A DNA stretch of 64,000 bases from positions 62,001 to 126,000 of the forward strand of contig JABVXU010000127.1 in the NCBI GenBank assembly GCA_013365365.1, read 5' to 3'. A program made the translations under genes and the position numbers. Below, one piece after another: positions 13,301-24,547 of the stretch. Source of the stretch: Cruorifilaria tuberocauda. Its lineage: Eukaryota; Nematoda; Chromadorea; Rhabditida; Onchocercidae. Position 1 is the stretch's first letter. Each line of letters begins with the position of its first letter. The notes beneath the pieces were generated by a model. It saw nothing but the letters and a program-made list of their open reading frames with translations, was not told the DNA's origin and did no database searches.

Positions 13301-14335
13301 AATTATACAAACTCATACATGAAAGTAACAAGAATTTCCTTTCATTAGCACAGTTTGCAGGGGATACAACATGAAGATGGAATTGAAAAATTCATATCCA
13401 AAGAAAAAAATGAAGAGGTGGGATAATATTTTAGAGATGATCAAACCCAATTTTCAACTTCAAATCCAATATAATTTTCAATGAAGATACTACTTCTTAA
13501 AGTCTCAAGATTTCATTTATATTGAATGCCCTAATCATTCACCTTATATGTTGTAGCAGCCGCTTTCATCGTTTTCTGTCCACTTAACGCTTCAAAAACA
13601 GCATTTCCGAGTCTTTCACGTTTGGAAACATCATCATAATGGCAGTGTGCAACTGACGTAAGTATGGCTTCCCACAGCTCTCAAAATAATCTTTCTATTT
13701 TAACTAATTTAACATTAAGGTAAGGTGAGAAGGATAGAGGGAGAGAAATTGGGGGGAAGAAAGACAGTCTTTTGTAGATAACTTGATGATAGCTTTTGAA
13801 GCAAATTTCAACCAAAATACATGCAAAATAATTAGTGATAAATAGAATAATGCAGAAATTAACTTTGTGTTTCAAACTTCCAACTTTCAGGAATCTCAAT
13901 TTGTTTGAAAGGCGTGAAACCCGGGGTCCCACGACGTCTTTGTGAAGATTTTCCGGTTTCTGACTCTGTATTTAATCGCTTTCTTACTCTAAATAATAGT
14001 TATGATTCGACATTTTTCGCCATTGAAATTACAGGAGGTTACAGTTAAAACAAAAGTATATAATAACTGAATTAATACATAAGCTTGAAACTTCAAAATA
14101 ATTTAAACTGCTTCACTTCTTTTCTTCTTTACTGGTATGAAATTTCAATATCAAAGAAAGGTCGAAATTCTTTACTTATTTCAAGAAAAAATTCATTAAT
14201 TAAAAAAATTTTTTCTGATTAACCGTGCTCTAAGCTGACAGAACTGCAAAAAATTAAAACTGAATACAGTTTATTTCCGAATTACAAACCAAATTCCAGT
14301 TCTTCAGAAAACATAAATTACCTCCTCGAAAACAT
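4329..14335 (-). CDS. Multi-helix-turn-helix (Psq/homeodomain-like) nuclear protein, 25 exons, ~1147 aa
   Basis: Product not recognised; inferred DNA-binding nuclear protein. Exons (5' to 3'): 14335-14322, 13988-13921, 13679-13543, 13109-12999, 12643-12502, 12277-12123, 11954-11769, 11673-11574, 11431-11329, 11118-10994, 10595-10447, 10084-9950, 9811-9598, 9533-9210, 9030-8896, 8758-8646, 8541-8368, 7951-7826, 7302-7218, 7039-6768, 6530-6432, 5475-5355, 5186-5107, 4894-4785, 4494-4329. All junction phases agree and no stop interrupts the frame, so it looks intact. Five HTH units lie at about residues 49-92, 330-375, 420-464, 746-790 and 957-1005, sharing a last helix such as VSAFQQYITKARMML or ISAMHSYLHSSRASL. 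Basic clusters that could be nuclear signals include KSKKSKR (131-137), KRKPKKVRR (174-182) and RPRRR (666-670). Between the HTHs lie helical stretches that may themselves be repeated; the C-terminus has WDQWLAHYHKKH. The least certain junction is the 64-bp intron 9534-9597. Alternatively this could be a domesticated transposase-type DNA-binding protein. Confidence 0.8.
5476..6431. other. Long intron of the multi-HTH gene
   Basis: The 956-bp intron splits the fifth HTH unit (exons 6432-6530 and 5355-5475). It contains short TATGTAATGA-type repeats at 6318-6361 and no second gene on either strand. A 64-codon plus-strand ORF at 5927-6121 has no family features. Confidence 0.6.
7638..7748. repeat. 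Short inverted repeat inside an intron
   Basis: TAATAACATGAAATGATTTT (about 7640-7661) pairs with AAAATCATTCATGTTATCAT (about 7724-7745) with one missing base, enclosing about 65 bp. It lies in the intron between exons at 7218-7302 and 7826-7951. It could form a hairpin; no function is evident. Confidence 0.45.
7998..8097. repeat. Degenerate tandem repeat of TTATAACTTAT units
   Basis: About nine imperfect copies of a 10-13 bp unit (CTTATAACTTAT, CTTATAATTTAT, CTATAACTTATC and similar) in an intron of the multi-HTH gene, between its exons at 7826-7951 and 8368-8541. Confidence 0.7.
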
Positions 14336-14387
14336 GGTTTTGTTTAGCCACTACTAAAATCCATACTTCGATGAGAGACAAAACGAA

Positions 14388-14402
14388 CTGAAATTTATAA
14401 AT
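14388..14402 (-). promoter_or_regulatory. Candidate trans-splice acceptor and short leader of the multi-HTH gene
   Basis: On the minus strand TATAAATTTCAG ends 52 bp before the start codon and no coding exon precedes it, as expected of a nematode spliced-leader acceptor. The leader then holds a short upstream ORF (ATG, five more codons, stop) before the main ATG at 14335. The first coding exon is only 14 nt long and ends at GAG|GTAATT. A cis-spliced 5' untranslated exon further upstream is the alternative. Confidence 0.4.
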
Positions 14403-17400
14403 TCGCTAAAATTCCAAATTTCTAAAACAAAAAAACCGAAGCAATAGTTAATGCAGTTGATATGCAATAGAAAGTACACGAACACCACAGTCTATCGATT
14501 CTATATTTTGGTTTAATTGCCGGAAGCCAATCACTTGTTCAAGAGTCCTATGTAAATCATCACTTAGCTAGTGATTAATGCAGACTTGCGATAGAATCTT
14601 CCAAAACTTAGAGAGTACCGTAAAATCTGTAGACATTCTTCCTACGCGAATTCTGAATTCACTGACACCTAATTTAACTTTGTATCTCCCCTCATTACAA
14701 GAGTATCAGTTACACATCTACAGCTGAAATAAGGAAAAAAAGTTGCAGTCCAAAGTGTAGTTGCAGAATTCAATTGTATATATAGCGAGCGGAGAAAAAA
14801 GCACTCAATGATGCCAGAAAATCAAGAAAATCAGGAATGCAAATTTGACGCATCTAGGATTGCATCATAAAAGAACTCGGGGGCAAAGACTAGATGTATA
14901 CAAAAGGGATGAAGCTTCACTAAGTCCATATCATATAGATTGGAAAATGTGAAATTCCAAAAATGCAAATCTTTATTACCAAACTACAAACTAATAACGA
15001 GGGCAAAAAAATCTCAAGAATAAAACCACAAAAACAATCCGAGGATAGCCGGAGTGTGCAGTTTTGATGTATTATATTTACATGATCAAAAGTGCATAAC
15101 TTGATTAACAGAAAAGAAGAAAACAATACAATAAATAGAAAATCATATGACACTAGAGAGAGAACAAAAAGATACCGTAGTGCGTCCTTTTAGATTTGGG
15201 ATTCTTGGACTGAAAATGATTCCTGCGAATTATAGTATCAATAGTTTTCATTACGGGTATAATTTTAGAAAATATGATATGTATGTGCAATTAAAAGATG
15301 CCCGAATACAACGAACTTCAGAAAGAAGCGCTTAAAAATTTTCCTTTTCATAAGTTCCAAGTCTGTAGCTCACGAAGAAACTAACGTCCATATCCGCATT
15401 TTTGTCCATTGAGAAATAAACTGTTAAACAACACGTACGTGTGAAAGTGTCAGTGCAGTTAACAGTTTTCACAGATATCTACTTTATTCGTAATACTGGC
15501 AGAATTAAAAAATTTTTCAACCTGTTCCAGCTTAATGTATTTCCCGATCTGCAATAACTATGATCTGAATACTATTCCATATAACTATTATCCATCTCGA
15601 TCTCAAACTTCTGTTTTTATGACATTTCGCGTAAGTAGCCTCTTCACAGATACAACCAGAGAAAGATCTTACAGAGCAATTGTTGATAAGCTCGTTAATG
15701 ATAACTGTCTGATAGAGATAAATGTAGGAGAATCAATTTTTCGTAATGCACGAAGTGAATGGTGGTGTTTTCATCAGCCATGTATACTATATACAGATAT
15801 TATGCAACGAATTAAAATGTTAGATAAGATTATATATAAAGAAAGTGATCAAGGCTTAAAATGCTGTGTGTGTGTGTGTTGAGCACAAGTGACACTTCAA
15901 CACGTTGTCACCAGAACGGTAATGGTGAAAGCAAGCAATAAGGAATACTACCGGCATTGGAATTCGTTTGTGGATGGCGTCGCTGGTTGAAAGGTGGGCA
16001 GAAAATGAGAATGCCAATAACCGAAGGGATTAGATCATCTTCAAAATATAAGTCGCAAAGTCAAAAAAGTAGAGAACTGATCATGCCGTGAAGAACATAT
16101 TAACTATGCATTAAGCACTGATTTTTGAAATTTCTTATGAAAAGAGTGAAATTGGAATAAAGTTCGAAGATATTCGCATATTGCCAACAAGAATGATAAA
16201 CACCACAAGTCAACTGATATTAAATCATATAAATGAATAGCTAAGTAGTAGTTGGGTTATATATCGATGTATTAGTAGATCGCTGGAACCATGGACATGT
16301 CAATATCACTAGGGCATGGATAAGACAGATAAGTAGATTGGATGAAACAGTGAAAGCATATATTATCATTATATTATATAGTGAATAGTATTAGTAATAG
16401 TAGTTGTTGTTGTTGTTGTGATAGAGCAAAGTGCTTCAAAAGTTCACATGCAGCCCTTTTTTACTATTATAAGTCCCAAATACTCTTAAGAATTCAAGCG
16501 AACATCTGAACGAGTACCTATTCCAGTAATTCATTACATAATATAAAGCACAGGTTAAATAGATTAAAGAAAAATATGATAATATGTTAACCTCTCGCTA
16601 TCCAGTGCTTGTCCTTATTCCGGGTTCAATTTATGCCATTAAATTTGTAAATGATAGTATTTCTCCTAGAGCGGAATTAACTATCTCATAAAGAGCAGTT
16701 CCATATTACCGAATTAAATTAGAAGTGTAATAGAAGAATAAAGAGGAATAAAGTTGTCAGCATTGCTGGAACAACAACACCAAGTTCAGTGGACGGAGGC
16801 AAAATAAGATTTGTTTGGAGGATAAAATTTGGACTGGTGGCAGCACTGGTAAGGGTCAGCTTTACATTGTCAGTAAGAAGTGGCAAGTAACATTGACACT
16901 TTGTGACAGATAACGAAGTGATAGAGTGGGATTATGAGCGACGATAGTTCGGACAATGAGAAGGAACTGAGGAAGAGCGATGGAAGAACACGTCGAGAGG
17001 ACAGGATGACAGGATGACAGTGCTTCATCTCCTCACGTAGCCCGGGGATATTCCACCCTCTGCGTTCTTTAACTTCCCTGTTGGCATCACTTCTACTTAT
17101 CAACAGCACTGTTCCAACCACCTCCACTTCTACTATTGGGAGAAAAAAGGTGTGTTGTCGAAGTTCTCCTCTCCTCTCCTTCCTCTTCCCTTCTCTTTAA
17201 CTGTACTCACAAAACACTACCTCCAATCTTATTACCGTATCACATTAGTGATATGATAGTGAGTAATCAACATTCTATTTCAATATATTTACAACTTTAA
17301 ATTATTTATTGTATTGGATTGGTAGAGAGAAGTGAAGTTTTCAAGGAAATAAATTCATTTTTCAAAATTGCATGGTATGAAATCATATCTCTCTGTTACT

Positions 17401-20400
17401 CTTTCTTATCTTTTTTCTCTTTCTCCTCCTCTAATTCACTATTAAGTCTTCGAAGCTAGAAACAAAAACAACCTGTACTACCATGTGCAACCATGCTAAA
17501 ATCTTATATTTCAAACAGAAATTTAACATTTTAATTTATCAATTGAATTTTAGGATGCAAAGGCGATTAATTTCAAAAATGTTAATTAAACAAAAACTAA
17601 GGAGAAAAAGACACAACAAACAATCTAAGATAAGAGAATACGAAGAAAACATAATCAATCGCAAGTTATTCATACAGTAACAGGTAGAAAGCAATTAATT
17701 TCATCTGCATGTTGCAAAAGAGAAATGTGAAAATCTAACACCTTCAGACTGGGAATTTCATTATTTTTCAAATATCATCGGCCAATATACCAAAATTCTT
17801 TCCTCATTTTGAAGAAAAAGTTTTTCCATTCGGAATTTCTTGTTTATTTTTAAGAAGCTTTGTGAGTACTTCTTCAACCAATGCATTTTTAGGCATTTTA
17901 ATACAAAAAAAAATATGACGATTTGGTCAATTTTTTGCTACAATAAAATTTCTCACAACGATCAAAATGATGATTATAATCTTATACGAACTTCTTAGTC
18001 CTATTTTTCAAAATTCATTGAAAAAGTGATAGGTTTTTCTAAGTTAAAATGAATAATTATCGTGAAAATTGAACTGTGAAAATCATATGAAATATCAACG
18101 AAATTTTCAATGCTAAATTTTAGAACGCTCCAGTTCCAACAATTTAACATTAGGTTTGTAAGACGCTTATATTACCTTCAACGCTAATCTGAACTATGAA
18201 TAAATTCATTGAGTGTGCATATTCAAAATATCAAGCATTTTGTTAGTCACCGATATCGGATCTTCTTAAAATCAAAAATTACTACAAATTTTTGAAAGTG
18301 ATTTGGGAAAGGAGAAAACAGAGAAGAGTACATTGACAGTGAATGAAAAGGAAACAAGAGAATGAAGTGTCGTTGTAGATACACATGGAGGGCATACGAT
18401 GGATATTAGCCATCGAAAAGGGCTAACAATAGGAAGGAATAGGTGTTCCCACTTTCTAGTCATCGGGAATATTGGAAACAGGATATGTATGTATATGTAA
18501 GTATAAATATGTGCCCGATTCCCAGTGTTATGGGTTTTGTTGGGCAACTGCCGAGCAAAACCAAACGAACTGACGAACTACACTACTATTCGTTGCAGCA
18601 ACGTCGTCGCTGTTGTTGCCACCAACATACTCGACACCGGTCGATACATGGCATTTTCAACGATGTGGAATCCCGATAACCAATTCACAGATGGAATTAG
18701 ACAAGGATTATAAAGTAATCGATACTTCGGATATTGGCAAATTTTGTGGAATGGTGATGATAAATAGCAAGTAGCTAATACACTTTGAATATGAACTATC
18801 CAAAAAAAGCAAAAGGTTTACGAAATTATTCTTCAGGTTAAGCTGCAAACTGTAGGAGAACATTCTATATTATCATTTTGGATAAGAGATTTATTAGATT
18901 TTCGATTGCTGACAAGAGAGATTTGGAGAAAAATATGTTTTTAATGGCTCCTAATATTTGCTCCTTACGAGGGAATCCATTTGCTGATGTTTGAAAGTTA
19001 CTAAACTTTTCAGTATTGTCTTACGACTTTGTCGCAGAACGTTTGTTATCATTCCCATTTTATTCTTCTTCAACCGCTAGTATTTTCCTACTATTGAAAA
19101 TCTTAAGATTAGGCATCAGTTTGTTCGACGAAAGTTGAATATAAGCATATATATGTATTTCACCTTTATTATTTTATATTCATTGAACTGACTTTTTTAA
19201 ATTCATCTCGAGAAATGTAATTCTATTTTCATGGAAAACAGTTTTCATTTAACTAAATTTTAATTTGAAGCTTAATATGCTCTCTTGAAAATGATTTTTT
19301 TAACATCACCTATATTTAACTAAATGAATGAAATCCTTCTGTTTGTTTATCCGTTGACCTATGATACATGAGTATATCATTAATGCGCTCTATTTAATTA
19401 CTATGAAAAGTCTGGAACAATCCCAAGTTTTGAGAATTTTAACTTGAAACTAGAGTTAAAGAATTTAACATCGGCAGAATATATGGAAAAAATATTAAAA
19501 CTTAGGACGGTTGACGGGAAAGTAATCCGTCCATTCTGCGAAACGACTGATTCGTTTCAGGAACAACCATATTTCATTCTTTCTAAGCGCAAAAGCTTTG
19601 GCATTCTTCTACTCTTATCCTACTCAAAAATTTTTGTTATTTATAGGAATCAAATTGAGTTAAAGTCAATAACTTCAAAAAAATTCAGTGTTTGAAAACT
19701 TCAGAAGTACACAGACGAATGCAAAAACGAATGACAAATTAACATTGTTCATTTAGGTAAACTAAATAATAATATCAAAAAGGTCATACCGCAAATACAT
19801 TGTTTTTTACCTTGCTCAATTTTGTCAGATGACTTCTTTCTCGGGGCCACAACATTGATTTTGATGTCAACATTTTCAAGCCTGCAATGCCATGGCCGAT
19901 ATTTTCTCAGCACAGTCGGTTTTTCTGCAACATTTCCTCTCCTATCCCTATTCCTAATATCTCATCCATATCCCTTACATTCTATTATTACCTGCTGATA
20001 CATATCTTCCGTTTTTTGTTATTTTTGGTTTTCAGCAAGCAGCAATAGTTCTACAGATTTCATTTTTGTTTGAACTTCTGAACATCTAATTTACTTTCTA
20101 TCTTTCTTTATTTCCTGTTTACCAACAGGGATAATATCTTTCGAAAATTCCTGGACTTCAATTCATACCTTCACTGTTAACTTTCTATAATCGTTAGTGG
20201 TCACTGTTTCTTCCAGATTTTAACTCGATTTATTCTTCTTCATTTATTCAGCAGTTTCCTATCACTTGTTCCAAATCTTCAGAAGGAAATATTAGCAGAA
20301 ACTAATTTATTCTGATGCTGTTTTCTTTTTATTAATTTTTTTCGTTTCACACTCTAATAATTAGCTCAAGTGATCAGTAGGTTTTTTCAAACTATTCGCT

Positions 20401-20624
20401 TATCATTTTACTTTGGCGACATTCATAAAAATGTTTGTAGTGCTACGAAATGAGTATTGTTTTTTAAAAAATGCACCTTGTCCATTGGTTTCATCCAATA
20501 TATTAACTTAATTGTGTCATTACTTTTTTCCTAATTTTTTAAGTATTTCGGAAAAAAGCAAAAATGTTTGCATTTTGCAAAGCTGTTGAATTTAATATAT
20601 GAAAAAACCATAGAGGTATGAAGG
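14403..20624. other. Region without a confirmed gene
   Basis: No exon chain could be assembled. It contains a short TG run at 15865-15879, a GTT run at 16403-16419, a GC-richer island at about 16740-17140 where an ATG at 16934 opens a 27-codon charged ORF (MSDDSSDNEKELRKSDG..), and scattered ORFs of 60-115 codons without recognisable features, the longest at 15535-15882 on the plus strand. Confidence 0.45.
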
Positions 20625-21568
20625 ATGCTATTGAATGTTTACTTTAAGCAAACACTGGCAAAAGTCCGTTCGGCAATTGGAACCTATGGTGCAGTAAATA
20701 ATAACAATCAGAAGAGGTCACGGACTGATACTCAAATTAGCTCGGTAATTAATGTCATAGTATATTTTTAGTAGGTAAAAAAAATTTTATATTGTTAAAT
20801 TAAATTTGCATTTCTTGCAAAACATTCAGATAAAAATTCTAGATATTTTCAGAAACTAGGCATGCGTTAATTTTTATCTATAGTTAATTCGCAAGAATTG
20901 CATTACCCATATACTCGGCCCGGATTTTCGCATATTTCGAAAGAAGAAATTATCCTATCCGCAGATCAACTGATTCGTCCAATACTATGCCAGATGGATC
21001 CATCTAAACGCAGGCTGCGTTTGAAGTAATCAATACTGATGAACTCCTTCAGTTAACTAGCTTCATTTTTATTTTTTTTCAATATAATTGAGTAAAATGA
21101 TCGGTACAGTGAGAAATTCACTAGAAATTGTGAAAGTTTTCGAATATCGAGGTCTAATTTTGGTCAGGTAAAACAATTCAAAATGAACATCAATCATAGC
21201 GGAGCGTTGAATTTGATACAGCAATGGTGCCGAAGAAGCTCAGATTTGGCAGTTCATAATGTAAGAATTTCATGGCTCATTTTTCAAACTTTAAAATTAA
21301 AAAGTGTCATTACTTCCTTATTAATGGCGAATGCAATTTGAATCTTAAACTCTTGACATTTATTTAAATATCTATAGTGTTCGTTTATCAATATTTTACA
21401 TATTTTGCAGATATTACAAGGTACACGATAGTAGCTAAAGAGCTCGCTGTTGCAACGCGAGGTAATTCAACAGAATCTCATGGTAAATGTCTGGTGGAAG
21501 TTGCCCTTCCACCGATGATGCTGATAGAAAATCAATTGTTAAGTAGAAACTTCGGGGTATTAGTGTAA
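20625..21568 (+). pseudogene. Relic of a PPM1H/J/M-type PP2C protein phosphatase (core missing)
   Basis: Degraded gene remnant. An ATG at 20625 opens a 40-codon exon (to 20744, donor TCG|GTAATT) containing KVRSAIGTYG, like the N-terminus of PPM1H-family phosphatases. A second block (about 20887-20999) reads PYTRPGFSHISKEE.. then SADQLIRPIL, matching the family's conserved N-terminal motif. The sequence then needs a one-base shift to continue as AAFEVINTDE, where intact members have a GYAEVINAGKS-like stretch. A block ending at donor AAT|GTAAGA (about 21183-21260) and a block after TTTTGCAG (from 21411, ITRYTIVAKELAVATRG) resemble the family's C-terminal segment. The metal-binding catalytic core (DGHAG-type and AGDSR-type motifs) is absent between them, and exon phases do not match at two junctions. 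Retained splice sites argue against a processed copy. The family call is from remembered motifs. Confidence 0.5.
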
Positions 21569-21966
21569 GCTTCACCGATATGACTAGGAAATATCAGGAA
21601 AGGTCAGAACCAATTTAGCTTCCTTCCTCTTCTCTATCTATCCCTCACTCTATCAAAGTTATATTTATTCATTGTTTTGGTTGGATACAAAAAACTCGAA
21701 AATATCTGTTTATAAATTGTAATTAATCTGTTATAGATGGAGCTGTAACCTCATCCGATTCCATCCTATTTTTTCGACAATATTAATTAACGCTGTTGTC
21801 TTCGTTCATCACCGATGAATCATCAGCATTTCGGCGCCAGATCGTCCATCCTGCCTCTGTCATCGTGCATTTCTCACGTGCACCTGCAAGGCGTAAACAC
21901 AGACTCATAAACACACCCACACATCCTCCCACACACACACGCACACACACACACACAGACACACAC

Positions 21967-22004
<38 letters not shown>

Positions 22005-24524
22005 AGACACACACACAATCTCATGCGGCACGTTGATTGTAAAAGAAGTTCAGGGTTGTTAATCTTCATTCACTGGATTAGTGAGTTTGTAGAATTGTGA
22101 TAACGTGTTTGTATTGTTAGTTTTGTCGCTTGCACATTTCATGGCTTATTATTTGAAGAAAATTTCTGATATTAATTATAAGGAAATTGAAGTTAGGAAA
22201 TGGAAGTATGAAAATTTTACTGTGCTCTCCTGATTGACCCAACCCTGAGAAAGTCCTTTTTTTGAATTTATAAGAACATAAGCGATGATTTTCGTGTTCA
22301 TTTTTACGATTCAAACAAGAGTGATTGGAAGATTGAAAAATTTACAGCCAACAGGACTGATTTCACTATGATTGAAATCGTCCGCGATCTTCTGTTACCG
22401 TGACAACATTGAGGCTATTCTTTCTTACATCATTGAGATTTCTTTATTTTATTTCCGAAGGATCAAACTTCTGCTTTTGTGTTAGGCAGATGTGATAACC
22501 GTTACGCTTGGATAGTTTAGGCGTAATTAAACCCCAAAACAGGTACTACCCAAGAGTAGCGATTACCACATTATATGACTCTATTATTATTATATGACTC
22601 TATCTTGATCTTGATAGCAAACTTATTGGCAAATGCTCCAAATTATTCATTTAGCAGAAAAATAACTGTTTAATGACAGAGGACGATATCATTCCCAACG
22701 ATGTGAAAATATCAGTGATGAATCCAGTTATGGCACTTAGTTAATATTTAAAAAAGTAGAACCAACGTGAATGATTTCTTAACTAACCAGAACTTATGAA
22801 ATTATGATCTATTTCTTTTCATCTCGCACCCATTTTCTTCAGTTTCACTTCCTCTCACTTTCATAACTTATATTATTAACTAAATTTTTTAATAACGTGA
22901 AGGTTTAATTGCATTTACAATAATTTATTACAATTGATATTTAATGATCTGAAAAATATTGACTAAAATTTGATTATTGAAACGTTTTGATACGCTAGAA
23001 ATTCTTCATTTCGCATATTCACTTGTATGAATCATTTTACGTTTCCCTTCCCAACTAACGGTAATTATCATCTTTTAATACTGATACACCATGAGATATC
23101 ATACTTCAAATCACATTTTATAATAGCGTTTTGTTGATAAAAAAGATCTTGTTACGCAGATGGCTGTTGATAAGAAGGAATAAATGAAATACGGATAAGT
23201 TAGACTCAAAATATCTTTACAACGTATCCAAATTAATTTGCTCTATTAAATAGATTTATAGCTTTTTTCGTAAAAAAAGAATCCATTTCAGAATTTTTGA
23301 ATTAAATACATTAATTAATTCCTTCCTGAACAAACATTATTAAAAATACGATTTTTCCATTTTTTCTTCAACATAATGTCAATTTTCAAGCGATAATTTT
23401 CACTTTGATCCTATATTAATTATTCGTGCATGAGACATGTTTCCTATTCATTCATAATAATAGTTGTGAATTTCTCTTACTATTCGCTTCCACTTTACTT
23501 TTAAAATGACAAAACTCTTCATATTCTTTCGTTTTCACTTATCATTAGATATATTAATGATTCAATGGAAAAGGAGGTCACCAGGCAATATGATTAATTT
23601 TACCTTCAATGATTTTCAGAATTTTTTTTTTCTAGAAATTGACATTCCGAGTTGCAATTTATAATTTGTAACGTCCATAAGACCTGCTCAGATTTACAGC
23701 ATTTATATGATAACAGCCTGTAATGCTTAAATGAAGAGAGAAACTGAAATAATATCTTAAAATTGGGTGGAATTCTGCTTTGATAACATAAGGAAAGTAT
23801 CTTTATGACAGTACCCTCTCTTCCCACTGCTAATAAAAGCTTGAAGAACATAAACATTTTGACTTTACTGTTAATTATGATGAGACCATTGTCACATACG
23901 CGTGATACTTCATCATTTAATAGTTTACAACTGTTAGTTTTCTATTCCCGATATATTTGCAATTTCCACTTTTGTTCAAAAATTTTGATTAAATCCAAAT
24001 ATTTCGATGAGCAAAATTGGATTACCTTTTATGGTATATGTTTTTTTCAGTTTTATTGAAAAGATTAAAACGGTAATCTTTCTATGAAATTTAAAACGAT
24101 GAAAATATTTGACCTTTAATTAATGTTCAATTTTATTCCAGTTTCCTGCTAAAAATCTCGTTCTCCTATTTTTTGAATGGTATAGTGCAGAAGTAAGTGA
24201 ATTCATTTTGCTTCATCTCCCCTTTAATATTTTCATTTCTGCAGTCATTTATAGCATTTGCTTCGTATCAATGCTAAATTTTGAGTTTTTAATTAGCTAC
24301 TTAGTTATTGCCCATCTAATTATTATTCTTATTATCATAATAGCTGGATTTTATATGCACACTTTTGTCACTCCCTTCTATTGTTTATTTTAATTTAGGT
24401 GATTAAGCTTTTTTCTCAATAATTGATGAAAAATATTTTTGATTTCACCGCAGAGAATCTGTTTTATATAGGAAATGCCACTTTTAAAAGTTCGTTTCGT
24501 TTTCTAAAGGTTATTATGGATGAG
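21569..24524. other. Intergenic region with a CA microsatellite
   Basis: Between the phosphatase relic and the secreted protein gene. Apart from the compound CA repeat listed separately there is a 14-bp direct repeat (TTATATGACTCTAT at 22571 and 22590). No coding exons are recognisable on either strand. Confidence 0.5.
21911..22018. repeat. Compound (CA)n microsatellite
   Basis: About 108 bp of CA/AC dinucleotides, interrupted by CCCACACATCCTCCC near the start and by G substitutions (CGCA, CAGA) later. ORFs of 82-88 codons running through it on both strands are artefacts of the repeat. Confidence 0.95.
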
Positions 24525-24538
24525 ATGAATTGTTTTAG
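24525..24538 (+). promoter_or_regulatory. Candidate trans-splice acceptor upstream of the secreted protein gene
   Basis: The sequence ATTGTTTTAG ends at 24538, nine bases before the first of two adjacent ATG codons at 24548/24551. No coding exon is visible upstream, so this fits a spliced-leader acceptor, although a cis acceptor of an untranslated exon cannot be excluded. Confidence 0.4.
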
Positions 24539-24547
24539 AATTGGTGG

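Noticed and set aside
15535..15882. 115-codon plus-strand ORF
   Set aside because: No recognisable domain, no supporting exons on either side, and it runs into a TG repeat at its end; similar lengths (108-110 codons) occur by chance elsewhere in the window.
18443..18713. Overlapping 62-78 codon plus-strand ORFs with CGT/GTT-rich sequence
   Set aside because: No family match, no consistent splice chain, and two frames are open at once.
21783..22062. ORFs of 82 and 88 codons through the CA repeat
   Set aside because: Low-complexity translation of a dinucleotide microsatellite, on both strands at once.
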